A DNA stretch of 64,000 bases from Pseudomonas gingeri (GTDB lineage: Bacteria > Pseudomonadota > Gammaproteobacteria > Pseudomonadales > Pseudomonadaceae): NCBI RefSeq assembly GCF_013386115.1, contig NZ_JACAOR010000010.1, forward strand, positions 423,883-487,882, written 5' to 3'. Below are positions 44,139 to 52,741 of this stretch, piece after piece. A model generated the notes under the pieces. That model did not search any database. It was not told where the DNA came from and saw only the letters and a program-made list of their open reading frames with translations. Each line of letters opens with the position of its first letter. The first letter of the stretch is position 1. The translations under genes were made by a program, and so were the position numbers.

Positions 44139-45415
44139 AAGACTGACCTTGATCCTTTCAATGCATGAAGTGGAGCGCCGGACCCGCTGTCCGCGCTCAA
44201 ATGAAGCCAGGCGGCATACAGCGCCTGTTCGCTGCCGAAGGCCCCGGCCTTGGTGACGATGCCCGGGCGATGGCCGTGTTCCATGGCAAGGGGGCGGCCC
44301 ACGGCGACCCCGGCTTCGATTTCCGTGACCAGTTCGAGGCTCTCGATGCCGACGGCCATGAGCATCGCGCGGGCGGTTTCCCCGCCCGTCGCCACCAGCC
44401 CGGAGACCTGGGCAAAGCCGGGTTTGACCATGGCCGCCAGCATGTTCGACAAGTGCGCGCCTTCGGCCGGGTCGAACGCTTCGTCGCGTCCGATGCGCAG
44501 CAGCAGGTCCTCGCCACCGCCAAGGTGCCGGGCGATACGCGTGGCCCATGTGGACCACGCGTCGGACGCCGGGCCCGGGCGCAGTACGGCGGACGGCACG
44601 ATCAGCTCGGCTATCGCGCTGCGGGCCTTGAGCACCGCGCATTGGCGCTCGGAAACAGCCGACAGGCTGCCGACCATGACCAGCACCGGCCCCGTGCCGT
44701 TGCGCAAGGTCGCCGCGGCTGGCGTCGAGACTTGCAGCAGCTCGGGCAGATGGGTGATCTCACGGGCCAGGCCTCCGGAGCCGACCCAGAAAAATGGTGG
44801 TTCCAGGTGCAGGGTCACGTCGGCAAGGATGCGCAGGTCGTCGCTGGTTTCGGCATCGACGATCAGCGCCTGGATGCCCTGGCGCCTGAGTTCATGCAGA
44901 TGCCGGACGAGCTGTGCCGGCTGGCCACGCAACCGCTCGATTCCCACCCGGGCGGTACTCAGCCCGGCGGCCACGAGCATGCCGTCGACATCCGCCGGGC
45001 GACCGGCATTTTCCAGTTGCCAGGTGTCCGTGTTTTCCAGGGGAACACCGTTGACCAGTACGCGGCCATCGCGCAGCGTGCGCCCCGTGGCCGGAAATGC
45101 CGGGGCGACGATTGCCAGGCCGGCCCGTCGCTGCAGCGCCGCGACCTCGGCCGCCCAGTTGCCGCGCAAGGTCGAATCGATTTTCTTGTACAGCCGTTGC
45201 CCCGGTCGGATCAGCGCCTGGTACGCGGCGCTGGCGCACTCGGCCGCCTCCCCGGCCGGCAGGCGACGCGAGTCGGTGTCCACCGCGATGACCTGGGCAT
45301 CGCCCGTGACTTGTGCCGGATTCAGCGCCACCACCGTTCGCAGGCCCGCGCAGACAAAGCCGATGGCACAGTCGGCGGCCCCCGACAGGTCGTCGGCGAT
45401 GATCAGCATGCTCAT
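44135..45415 (-). CDS. dtnK: Four-carbon acid sugar kinase (DtnK/OtnK, DUF1537)
   Basis: A 426-residue DUF1537-family kinase: 'LIIADDLSGAADCAIGF' opens the N-terminal substrate domain with the catalytic aspartates, 'KKIDSTLRGNWAAEVAAL' follows, and the C-terminal nucleotide domain has 'GLVATGGETARAMLMA'. It phosphorylates a C4 sugar acid in the cytoplasm. Next to PdxA2, D-threonate is the likely substrate (DtnK). It overlaps both neighbours by 4 bp, so the operon is translationally coupled. Confidence 0.85.
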   Translation of the reverse strand: MSMLIIADDLSGAADCAIGFVCAGLRTVVALNPAQVTGDAQVIAVDTDSRRLPAGEAAECASAAYQALIRPGQRLYKKIDSTLRGNWAAEVAALQRRAGLAIVAPAFPATGRTLRDGRVLVNGVPLENTDTWQLENAGRPADVDGMLVAAGLSTARVGIERLRGQPAQLVRHLHELRRQGIQALIVDAETSDDLRILADVTLHLEPPFFWVGSGGLAREITHLPELLQVSTPAAATLRNGTGPVLVMVGSLSAVSERQCAVLKARSAIAELIVPSAVLRPGPASDAWSTWATRIARHLGGGEDLLLRIGRDEAFDPAEGAHLSNMLAAMVKPGFAQVSGLVATGGETARAMLMAVGIESLELVTEIEAGVAVGRPLAMEHGHRPGIVTKAGAFGSEQALYAAWLHLSADSGSGAPLHALKGSRSVL

Positions 45416-46419
45416 CGTGGGGCTCCCTGCCCGTCCGTTGCCTGGGGCCGGGTTTCATCGGCCGTTCGGCCCTTGACCCGCTTGGCGATGGCGGAGACCA
45501 GCACCGGCGAGACGATCGCCGTCACCACGACACAGGACGCCACCAGCAAGGTCGCGCTGGCGGCCGCCTGTTCGTAGACCGGATTCGCCGCGGCGATCAG
45601 CGCCGGCACCGCCGCGGCATTGCCGGCCGTGTTCGCCGCCGCCGCCCCTGCCACGCCGGTGCCGCCCGACAGACGATCGGCGAAGTACAGCGGGATGCCG
45701 GTGACCACGACCACCGCGATGCCCAGGGCGATACCGAGCAACCCGGCTTGCCAGACTTTATGCAGGTCCAGGGTCGCGCCCAGGGCCAGGGCGAAGAACG
45801 GAATCATCACCGGCACGGCCCTGGCGAGAAAGTCGCGCATTTCGCGGTCAAGGTTGCCCAGCAACATGCCCAGCAGCAGCGGCAGGATCGCGCCCACCAG
45901 GGTGGGCCAGGGGAAGGCCGACAAGCCGGCGACACCGAGCGTCACCATGGTCAGGAACGGACCGGACTCCAGCGACATCACCGAGTACGCACCGACGTCT
46001 TCGGAGCGCCCATACTGCCCCATCAGGGCCATGTACAAGCCACCGTTGGTATCGTTCATGGCCGCCACGACCGCCAGGGTCGAGAGTCCGGCAAACAATC
46101 CGGAGGTGATCGGCTGCTCACCGAGGAAATGCCCCATCACGATGCCGATGAGCATGGCGGTGCCGACCTTGGTGCCGAACAGCACGCCGCCTTTTTTCAG
46201 CAGGTAGGGCGTGGCCTTGACGTCGATGCTCGCGCCCATGCAGACATAGAACACCGCCAGGATCGGCAGGGCCCCGGTAAACATCGCATTGGTAAAGGAA
46301 CCGAAGAACTTCGGCATGTCGGGCAGGAACGTGGCGACAAGGGAGCCGATGAGCAAGGGGACAATCATCATGCCGCCCGGAACGCGTTCGATCGACCGCT
46401 TGATGGGAAACTGGGCCAT
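45412..46419 (-). CDS. kdgT: 2-keto-3-deoxygluconate permease-family transporter (KdgT)
   Basis: A 335-residue inner-membrane protein with about ten helices. It matches the KDGT family: 'IERVPGGMMIVPLLIGSLVATFLP' at the start, 'GALPILAVFYVCMGASID', 'GLSTLAVVAAMNDTNGGLYMAL' and 'GVAGAAAANTAGNAAAVPALIAA'. AAGGAG precedes ATG 46419. As first gene before dtnK and pdxA2, it probably imports the C4 sugar acid rather than ketodeoxygluconate. Direct repeats and a dyad lie 50-80 bp upstream. Confidence 0.88.
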   Translation of the reverse strand: MAQFPIKRSIERVPGGMMIVPLLIGSLVATFLPDMPKFFGSFTNAMFTGALPILAVFYVCMGASIDVKATPYLLKKGGVLFGTKVGTAMLIGIVMGHFLGEQPITSGLFAGLSTLAVVAAMNDTNGGLYMALMGQYGRSEDVGAYSVMSLESGPFLTMVTLGVAGLSAFPWPTLVGAILPLLLGMLLGNLDREMRDFLARAVPVMIPFFALALGATLDLHKVWQAGLLGIALGIAVVVVTGIPLYFADRLSGGTGVAGAAAANTAGNAAAVPALIAAANPVYEQAAASATLLVASCVVVTAIVSPVLVSAIAKRVKGRTADETRPQATDGQGAPR

Positions 46420-46469
46420 GCGGGTACTCCTTATTTTTATAGGGGCGCTGCTGAGCAAGCCTGACCGAA

Positions 46470-46501
46470 TCAGTCATCATTGTGATTAATTCAGTCACAA
46501 T
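46470..46501. promoter_or_regulatory. Direct repeat and dyad before kdgT, probable operator
   Basis: TCAGTCA occurs at 46470-46476 and 46491-46497, exactly 21 bp apart, and ATTGTGA (46479-46485) pairs with TCACAAT (46495-46501) as a 7-bp inverted repeat with a 9-bp spacer. The elements lie 51-82 bp upstream of the kdgT start, a natural place for the DeoR regulator. Confidence 0.5.
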
Positions 46502-46602
46502 CACGGTATGACAAAGCCCCGATATGCGCAAGCAATCATTTTTATGATCACTTCAATCATTTCCAGGGCTTCATATTCGAAAAACTGCTCAGCAACGGCC
46601 GC

Positions 46603-48231
46603 TCAGGAGACCGCGGGCGTGCCGACGACCTCCTTCAGGCTGCGGCCCTGGTCCTGCAAGACCGCTTGCGCCGTGTTGCGTCCCGGCAGACCACTGATCG
46701 ATCCGCCGGGTGCCGTGCAGGCACCGGTCTGATAGAGACCGGGGATACCCAGGCGACAGGGGGCGAAGTTGCCCCCGCGATTGTCGAAATGATGCGCGCC
46801 GCCACGCCACATGGCAGGGTTGATCCGCTCGATGTCCAGGGGGCTGAGCAGGAAGCTGCCGAGCAGTTTGTCCTTGCTCAGGTTGGTCGTGTAGCGCAGG
46901 TAGCGCGTCAGCAGCGTATCGGCGACCTGATCCTTGATATCGTCCCAGTGCTGCGCCCCGCCCTTGAGGGCGTAGGGCATGCACCCTTCGATTTTCAGCA
47001 ACCCCCGCCCGGCCGGCACCCGCGTCGGATCGAAGACCGAGGGATGACAGACCTGCAGCGGATAATCGGCAATGTTCAGCTCGCCATGGGCGTCGTCCGG
47101 AGTCAGCGTGAAGATACTCGCGGGGTCTTCCATCAGGGCGGCTTCACAGCTGGCAATGGTCCCGCCGGAGGCCAGCGCATAGGCAGGCTCCTCGGTGAAG
47201 GCGAAGTGAAACTGGAACATGGCCAGTTCCGGTTGCATGAGGTCGACGCCGTCGAGCACGGCATCGCCAAACAGTTCGCGCGGAGCCATGTCGATCAGGT
47301 GCTTGACGTGGATACTGGACACCACCCCCTTGTCGGCCCGGTACTGCGTGCCGTCGGCGCACTCGACGCCCTTGCACGCGCCCTGCTCGATGACCAGTTG
47401 GACAATCGACTTGCGGGTGAGAATGACCCCGCCGTGGGCTTCGATAAAGCGGCCCAGCGCCACGCTCAACATTCCCGAACCACCCTTGGGGATCGGCCGG
47501 CCCCTGAGATGATCGAGCATCGAGAACGCCTGCCTGCCGGTGCCGTAGTCGCTGCCCATCGGCCCGAAGAAACGACCGCCGGACAGGGCCGCCGCCTGCA
47601 TATGGGGACTTTCCCAGACGGCCCGGGCGGCCGCGAACCCGGTCATTTCGCCGAGCCGGCGCAGGTACAGACCGTCACGGGAAGCCGCCGCCGCTTCCGC
47701 CGGCATCGCGGCCAGTCCCGCCCGTACCGCTGCCGCGCGCCGGAAGGTCCGGGCATCCTTGCGGGACACCTGCTCGATGGTCGCGGCGGTGCGCTCGACG
47801 TCATTGCGAAACACGGTGAAGGACGCGCCATCGAGAAACGGATAGTGCAGCACCACATCCGGATACAGCAGTTCATAGCCGTATTGCGCCAGGTCCAGTT
47901 CCCGGTCGCGGATCAGCGGGTTGCCGAGGATCGCGCCATGGGCGCTGGAGCACAGGTCTTCCCTGAACCCCGGCAGCAGCGGTTCAGTGGTCTTGCAGCC
48001 GCCGCCGATGAGCGCGTCTCCTTCGAGTACCAGGACCCGGTAGCCTGCCTTGGCGAGATAGGCGGCGCAGATCAGGCCGTTATGACCCGCGCCGGCTACC
48101 ACATAGTCAAAGTGCCTGGGTGCCGACGGGGTGTCGCCGGCGATGGCGGCGGCGCCGTGCATGAGTCCGGCGGCCAGCACCGGCATGGCCGCCGCAGCTT
48201 TGAGGAAGTCTCGACGAACGATTGGCGGCAT
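46603..48231 (-). CDS. Tat-exported FAD-dependent oxidoreductase, phytoene-desaturase-like
   Basis: A 542-residue flavoprotein. A twin-arginine signal (VRRDFLK, residues 5-11) and hydrophobic stretch end near 'GAAAIA'. The FAD motif 'YVVAGAGHNGLICAAYLAKAGYRVLVLE' follows, and the C-terminus has 'GLYQTGACTAPGGSISGLPGRNTAQAVL', typical of the COG1233 (phytoene desaturase/CrtO-like) group. Most relatives are cytoplasmic, so export is notable. Its substrate is unknown. It stands alone between the kdgT operon and the sigma-54 activator, in the same direction as both. Confidence 0.82.
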   Translation of the reverse strand: MPPIVRRDFLKAAAAMPVLAAGLMHGAAAIAGDTPSAPRHFDYVVAGAGHNGLICAAYLAKAGYRVLVLEGDALIGGGCKTTEPLLPGFREDLCSSAHGAILGNPLIRDRELDLAQYGYELLYPDVVLHYPFLDGASFTVFRNDVERTAATIEQVSRKDARTFRRAAAVRAGLAAMPAEAAAASRDGLYLRRLGEMTGFAAARAVWESPHMQAAALSGGRFFGPMGSDYGTGRQAFSMLDHLRGRPIPKGGSGMLSVALGRFIEAHGGVILTRKSIVQLVIEQGACKGVECADGTQYRADKGVVSSIHVKHLIDMAPRELFGDAVLDGVDLMQPELAMFQFHFAFTEEPAYALASGGTIASCEAALMEDPASIFTLTPDDAHGELNIADYPLQVCHPSVFDPTRVPAGRGLLKIEGCMPYALKGGAQHWDDIKDQVADTLLTRYLRYTTNLSKDKLLGSFLLSPLDIERINPAMWRGGAHHFDNRGGNFAPCRLGIPGLYQTGACTAPGGSISGLPGRNTAQAVLQDQGRSLKEVVGTPAVS

Positions 48232-48339
48232 GTCCTGCTCCTGGGATCGCGATTTCGCTGTGACACTAGCGACAATCCCCCGGAGCCATTAGAGGCTGGT
48301 GACGAAATTCACTTCACACCCGGAGCAGGGAATACCGGT

Positions 48340-48362
48340 GGTCCGGAGCCTGTCACCGGACC
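48340..48362 (-). terminator. Hairpin after the sigma-54 activator gene
   Basis: GGTCCGG (48340-48346) and CCGGACC (48356-48362) pair perfectly around a 9-nt loop, 5 bp past the activator stop codon on the minus strand. No T-run is present. Confidence 0.4.
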
Positions 48363-48366
48363 AGGC

Positions 48367-50259
48367 CTAGGCAATGCCCAGCTTCTTCAGGCGCGAGGCC
48401 AGCGTGGTTGGCTTGATCCCCAGCAGCTCGGCCGCACCATCCTTGCCGAACAGCTTGCCACCGCAGGCGGCCAGCGCCGCGCACAGGTTGTCGCGCTCCA
48501 GGGTACGCAACTGCTGCTCGGTCATGATGGGCCGCAGGTGTTCTGACGCCGGTGCCTGGCCGGACACCGCCGCGCCGGGCAGGTCGATATTCAACTCGGC
48601 GCCGGTGGCGGTGATCAGCGCCCGCTCGATCACGTTCTGCAGCTCGCGGATATTGCCTGGCCAGTCATAGGCCTGCAGGCGGGCCATGTCGCCCTTGCTC
48701 AGGCGTCGCCCCGACATGTTCAGCCGCGTCCCGATCAGCTGGAGAAAATGCGAGGCCAGCAAGGGAATATCGGAACGACGCTCCCGCAGGCTTGGCGAAT
48801 GGACGGGAAACACGTTCAGCCGGAAAAACAGGTCTTCGCGAAAACGCCGGGCCTGCACTTCAACCCGCAGATCGCGATTGGTCGCGGCAATGATGCGCAC
48901 ATCCACACTACGGGTGCGCTCTTCCCCTACCCGCTCGAATTGCCCTTCCTGCAGCACACGCAGCAGCTTGCTCTGCAGCTCCAGGGGAATCTCGCCGATT
49001 TCGTCGAGAAACAGGGTGCCGCCATCGGCCAGCTCGAAGCGTCCGACCCGGTCGCGCACCGCCCCGGTGAAGGCGCCGCGCAGGTGGCCGAAGAACTCGC
49101 TCTCGAACAGTTCGGCCGGAATCGCCGCGCAGTTGACCCGGATCAGCGGCTGCTCGCGACGCCGGCTGGCCTGGTGAATGGCCCGGGCGATCAGTTCCTT
49201 GCCAGTGCCGGACTCGCCGTGGATCAGCACGTTGGCATCGGTGGGGCCGACCACATCGATCTGCCGGACGATCTTCAGGATCGGCTCGCTCTGGCCGACG
49301 ATATCCCGGTAGTTGTGCTCGATATGGATTTCTTCCTGCAGGTAGGCGTTCTGTTCCTCGAGTCGCTGCTTCAGTGCCTGCAGTTCGGCCAGGGCGTTCT
49401 GCAGTTGCAATTCGGTGGTGCGGCGCTCGGTGATATCGCGAAACACCACCACCGCGCCGACGATCCGACTGTCGCTGATCACCGGCGTGCTGGTGAACTC
49501 CACCGCGAAGGAGGTGCCGTCGCGCCGCCAGAACACCTCCTGACGCCCCTCGTGCACCAGGCCGTCGTGCACCGCCTTGTAGATCGGGCAGTCTTCGACC
49601 GGGTAGTGACTGCCATCGGCGTGGGTGTGGTGGTGGATGCGGTGGATGTTCTTGCCGATCATCTCCTCCGGGGCCCACCCCAGCATGCGCGCGCCGGCCG
49701 GATTGACGAAGGTGGCGAGCCCTTCACTGTCGATGCTGTAGATACCGTCCCCCACCGAACTGAGCAGCAGTTGCTTGTCACGCTCGGTTTCCTGGAACAG
49801 GTTCATGATATTGCGCCATTCGATCAGGCCGCCGCGCATGGTGCGTTCGGTATCGGCCTGGTCGCGATGGTAGCGCTGCCGGCTTTGCTCGCGCAGCACC
49901 AGGATCAGTTGCGGCTGGCCCTTGACCTGGAGAACGGTGGCGGAGACTTCCAGTTCGATGCGCTCGCCGCTCTTGCAGTTGCAACTGAGCCCATCGGTCC
50001 AGCCCCGGCCCTTGTCCATCACCGCCTGGGTAAAGACGATCAGGTCCGCCAGTTGATGGCCGAACAGCTTGCTGACCGGCAGTTCCAGCAGTTCCTGGCG
50101 GGGATAGCCGAGCAATTGGCAGGTGGCGATGTTCAGGTCGCCGAAACGGTCGCCGTACGGATTGAGCAGGGCAATGGCTTCGGCGCAGTGCTCGAACACC
50201 ATGTGTCGGGAGGAATAGGCCAGGTCGGCCCAGCCAGCCAGGAAGTCAGTGTCGCTCAT
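48367..50259 (-). CDS. Sigma-54-dependent activator with two PAS domains (PAS-PAS-AAA+-Fis)
   Basis: A 630-residue enhancer-binding protein. Residues about 20-110 and 165-285 are PAS-like sensors (the second has 'HHHTHADGSHYPVEDCPIYKAV'), followed by a coiled coil near 285-320. The AAA+ domain has Walker A 'GESGTGKE', the sigma-54-contacting 'GAFTGA' loop, Walker B 'GGTLFLDEIGE' and 'AATNRDL'. The last 40 residues form a Fis-type helix-turn-helix. There is no phosphoacceptor receiver domain, so PAS ligand or redox sensing is likely. Two TACGN-N4-NCGTA dyads lie directly upstream and recur before the sigma-54 promoter at 57766, so Nit1C is the proposed target. Confidence 0.93.
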   Translation of the reverse strand: MSDTDFLAGWADLAYSSRHMVFEHCAEAIALLNPYGDRFGDLNIATCQLLGYPRQELLELPVSKLFGHQLADLIVFTQAVMDKGRGWTDGLSCNCKSGERIELEVSATVLQVKGQPQLILVLREQSRQRYHRDQADTERTMRGGLIEWRNIMNLFQETERDKQLLLSSVGDGIYSIDSEGLATFVNPAGARMLGWAPEEMIGKNIHRIHHHTHADGSHYPVEDCPIYKAVHDGLVHEGRQEVFWRRDGTSFAVEFTSTPVISDSRIVGAVVVFRDITERRTTELQLQNALAELQALKQRLEEQNAYLQEEIHIEHNYRDIVGQSEPILKIVRQIDVVGPTDANVLIHGESGTGKELIARAIHQASRRREQPLIRVNCAAIPAELFESEFFGHLRGAFTGAVRDRVGRFELADGGTLFLDEIGEIPLELQSKLLRVLQEGQFERVGEERTRSVDVRIIAATNRDLRVEVQARRFREDLFFRLNVFPVHSPSLRERRSDIPLLASHFLQLIGTRLNMSGRRLSKGDMARLQAYDWPGNIRELQNVIERALITATGAELNIDLPGAAVSGQAPASEHLRPIMTEQQLRTLERDNLCAALAACGGKLFGKDGAAELLGIKPTTLASRLKKLGIA

Positions 50260-50262
50260 GCC

Positions 50263-50276
50263 TACGAAATCCCGTA
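50263..50276. promoter_or_regulatory. TACGA-AATC-CCGTA dyad touching the activator start codon
   Basis: TACGAAATCCCGTA ends 3 bp from the activator ATG (50259) and covers the place where its ribosome site should be. It shares the TACGN-N4-NCGTA layout with 50304-50317 and the sites at 57634 and 57652. Binding would be expected to repress the activator gene. Confidence 0.6.
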
Positions 50277-50303
50277 ACTACCAGTGTCGGACAAAGCCAG
50301 TTA

Positions 50304-50317
50304 TACGGAATTTCGTA
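50304..50317. promoter_or_regulatory. TACGG-AATT-TCGTA dyad upstream of the activator gene
   Basis: TACGGAATTTCGTA is a near-perfect 14-bp dyad whose centre is 41 bp, about four DNA turns, from the dyad at 50263-50276. The pair lies in the 240-bp divergent gap between the activator and the gene at 50500. Confidence 0.65.
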
Positions 50318-50499
50318 GCGCCCCGATAGGATCAGTTGGCGTTGAAAAACACGCATCAGAAAAGCCGATCGCCCCGTCGTCCCCCTTGAGCCCGATAGTT
50401 GAGGAAAATGGAATTATGTTGTCGGTTTCGCGGTAATTATCTCTGCGAAAAAACAATCCACCATGGCCTCCGTTCGCCCACCGCGCCAGGAAACACGCC

Positions 50500-51084
50500 A
50501 TGCGCCCTCGACCGTCAACCCTCCCCGCAGCCCTGCGCAGGTGCCTGGGGATCGCCACCTTCGGGCTGTTCGCGGCGATCACCCTCACGGCGTGCGCAAC
50601 CCCACCGAAACCCGACGCCACGCAGGAAATAAGCATGAAACCTTCCATCACGTATTTGCATCTGCTGCGGCACACGCCGTTCTTCACGGCGCTGTCGAGC
50701 GACCAGTTGCAGTGGGTGATCGATCATTCGCGAGAATGGGAAGCCGAAGAAGGTTCGGTCATTGCCAGCAGCGCTCAGGCCAACGCACCGGCAGCCGACT
50801 ACTGGATCCTGCTCGATGGTGGATGGCGGGTGGAGTACGCCGGCCATTCGTTTCCCAGCGGGCACGCCGCCCCCGGCAAGTGGTTCAATCTGCGCGAAGC
50901 CCAGGGCGCCGACTGCGTCCTGAGCACCACCGAACACAGCTATGTGATGCGCATCACCGAGGCCGACATGCAGGTGATGCTGGAGAAAGGCTTCGCCTTC
51001 GGCCCCCACCTCGGCAGCGGTCATGCCTACTACGGCTCGATCTTTCACGACAACGTCCCGGCATCACGCCCCGTCGCGCGCTGA
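50500..51084 (+). CDS. Possible lipoprotein with cyclic-nucleotide-binding-like domain
   Basis: A 194-residue protein. The first 45 residues look like a lipoprotein leader (basic start, hydrophobic run, lipobox 'LTAC'). The rest, from an internal methionine at 50635, begins 'HTPFFTALSSDQLQWVIDHSREWEAEEGSVIAS', resembling the start of a cyclic-nucleotide-binding (Crp-like) domain without a DNA-binding part. Both the ATG at 50500 and the one at 50635 are preceded by AGGAAA, so two forms, one lipidated and one cytoplasmic, are possible. It is divergent from the sigma-54 activator and 17 bp before an NAD(P)-binding protein gene. Function unknown. Confidence 0.6.
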   Translation: MRPRPSTLPAALRRCLGIATFGLFAAITLTACATPPKPDATQEISMKPSITYLHLLRHTPFFTALSSDQLQWVIDHSREWEAEEGSVIASSAQANAPAADYWILLDGGWRVEYAGHSFPSGHAAPGKWFNLREAQGADCVLSTTEHSYVMRITEADMQVMLEKGFAFGPHLGSGHAYYGSIFHDNVPASRPVAR

Positions 51085-51101
51085 ACACAGAGGCAATCAC
51101 G

Positions 51102-51734
51102 ATGAAGGTACTGATTCTCGGGGCAACGGGCCAGGTCGGCCGCCACGTGCTGGAGCAGGCGCTGGCCAATGAACGGATCGAACAGGTGATCGCCCCGACG
51201 CGCCGGGCGCTGGCGATGCACCCCAGGCTCCTCAACCCGGTGTCGGCCGATTTGCACCAGACCTTTGCCGACATCGCCGGGCTGTCGATCGACGCGATGA
51301 TCTGCACGATGGGCACGACCATCGCCAAGGCCGGCTCGAAGGAGGCGTTCCGAGAGGTCGACTACGTGCTGCCGATCAAGTTTGCCGAATGGTCCCTGGC
51401 ACTGGGTGCGAAGGCCTGCGCGATCATCTCTTCGCCCGGCGCCTCGCTGTCCATACCGCTCTACTATTGCCAGGTCAAAGGTGAGCTGGAACGCGATATC
51501 CAGGGCATCGGCCTGCGTTCGCTGACGATCATTCGCCCGGGCATGATTGGCGGCAGCCGCGAAGAGTTCCGCCCCGCCGAACGCCTGATAATGCCCCTGG
51601 CGGCCCTGCTTCGGCCGATACTGCCACGCGGCCTGTGGATCAACCCGCCGGCCAATATTGCCCGGGTGATGATCGAGGCCGTGTGCTCCGGGCCCCAGGG
51701 CGTTCACCTGCTGACGTCGCGGGACCTGGTGTGA
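51102..51734 (+). CDS. NAD(P)H-binding atypical SDR protein
   Basis: A 210-residue Rossmann-fold protein: 'MKVLILGATGQVGRHVLEQAL' carries the GATGxxG motif of atypical short-chain dehydrogenases (NmrA/HTATIP2-like). The usual catalytic tyrosine-lysine pair is represented by 'YYCQVKGELERDI', where Y-x3-K spacing is kept. 'LTIIRPGMIGG' is also typical. It follows the cyclic-nucleotide-like gene by 17 bp and probably shares its transcript. It may be a redox sensor or quinone-type reductase; the substrate is unknown. Confidence 0.8.
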   Translation: MKVLILGATGQVGRHVLEQALANERIEQVIAPTRRALAMHPRLLNPVSADLHQTFADIAGLSIDAMICTMGTTIAKAGSKEAFREVDYVLPIKFAEWSLALGAKACAIISSPGASLSIPLYYCQVKGELERDIQGIGLRSLTIIRPGMIGGSREEFRPAERLIMPLAALLRPILPRGLWINPPANIARVMIEAVCSGPQGVHLLTSRDLV

Positions 51735-51737
51735 AAA

Positions 51738-51759
51738 GGGGCTGCGTACCGGCAGCCCC
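51738..51759 (-). terminator. Rho-independent-type terminator for the PuuE-like gene (bidirectional possible)
   Basis: GGGGCTGC (51738-51745) and GCAGCCCC (51752-51759) form an 8-bp GC stem with a 6-nt loop between two convergent genes. On the minus strand it is followed by TTTT, so it fits best as the end of the ABC/deacetylase operon. Confidence 0.7.
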
Positions 51760-51767
51760 CTGCCCTG

Positions 51768-52661
51768 TCAGGCACTCAGCCCGAGCTTCCTGGCCCAGAC
51801 ATCGTACTCGTTGATATCGCGCACGGTGTCCGCGCTCGACGCCGCAAAGCGGGCGATTTCATCCTTGCGCATGAACACCACGCCCGGTTGCCTGAGTGCG
51901 TATTCGAGGAACCGTCCCAGCGAGCGCACCCGCGCCGGCCGGCCCGCGATGCGGTCATGGGTGCTGATCGACATCATCCGCCGACGGCTGCCGGCCTCTT
52001 CGTAAAGCTGGTCGAACTCGTCATGCAACTGGCGCTCGAAAGCGTCGACGCTGTACTGGTAGCCCTCGAACTGAATGATGTCGTTGAGGTTCATCGTATA
52101 GGGCACCACGACAAAATCCTTGCCCCGCACCGGAATCAGGAACGGCTCGTCGCGACTGACATCATCGATGTGGTACTCGAAGCCCAGGTCCTGCAACAGG
52201 TTGAGGGTATTGGGCGTGCCGCGCATGGCCGCGCCGTTGTAGCCGACCGGACGCACGCCAGTGGCCTTGATGATGCTGTCGATATTGTCGGCGATGAACT
52301 TGCGCTCATCCTCCAGCGACAGGTCGTACTGCGGGATCCAGTCGCGCCCGTGGGCAGCCGCTTCGTGGCCGCGCTGGACAATTTCCTTCGCCACCTCAGG
52401 AGAACGGTCCACCGCACTGCCGACCATGTGCGAGGTGACCTTGATGGCGTACTTATCCCAGAGGTCGAGCATCCGCTGGATACCCTCGCGGTAGCCGTAC
52501 TTGTACCAGGACTGGGTGGGGAAGTCCGGATAGCCGTCCTTCATGCCGAACATGTTGCTGAACGGTCCCATCGCGCCGAAGGGGGCTTCGCCACCCGCTT
52601 CGAACTGCATGGAAACCGATATCACGAGCCGGACACCTTCCGGCCAGAACGTCTTGGTCAT
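51768..52661 (-). CDS. Polysaccharide-deacetylase-fold protein, PuuE/allantoinase-like
   Basis: A 297-residue NodB-fold protein. The canonical first metal aspartate motif is replaced by 'SVSMQFEAGGEAPFG', matching the 'F/YEEGGE' seen in PuuE-type metal-independent allantoinases, and the second motif is 'RGHEAAAHGRDW', again PuuE-like ('GHE.ASHGYRW'). This suggests hydrolysis of a ureide, imide or amide ring rather than chitin-type deacetylation. It is the last gene of the ABC operon, 80 bp after the binding-protein gene, so it may act on the imported compound. No signal peptide. Confidence 0.8.
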   Translation of the reverse strand: MTKTFWPEGVRLVISVSMQFEAGGEAPFGAMGPFSNMFGMKDGYPDFPTQSWYKYGYREGIQRMLDLWDKYAIKVTSHMVGSAVDRSPEVAKEIVQRGHEAAAHGRDWIPQYDLSLEDERKFIADNIDSIIKATGVRPVGYNGAAMRGTPNTLNLLQDLGFEYHIDDVSRDEPFLIPVRGKDFVVVPYTMNLNDIIQFEGYQYSVDAFERQLHDEFDQLYEEAGSRRRMMSISTHDRIAGRPARVRSLGRFLEYALRQPGVVFMRKDEIARFAASSADTVRDINEYDVWARKLGLSA

Positions 52662-52741
52662 GGTCTTGCCTCTTTCGGGGTGATGCGGGATGGAAAGCCC
52701 GGTCCACGCGGACCAGGCCGGGTCTGCATGAAGGGATAACG

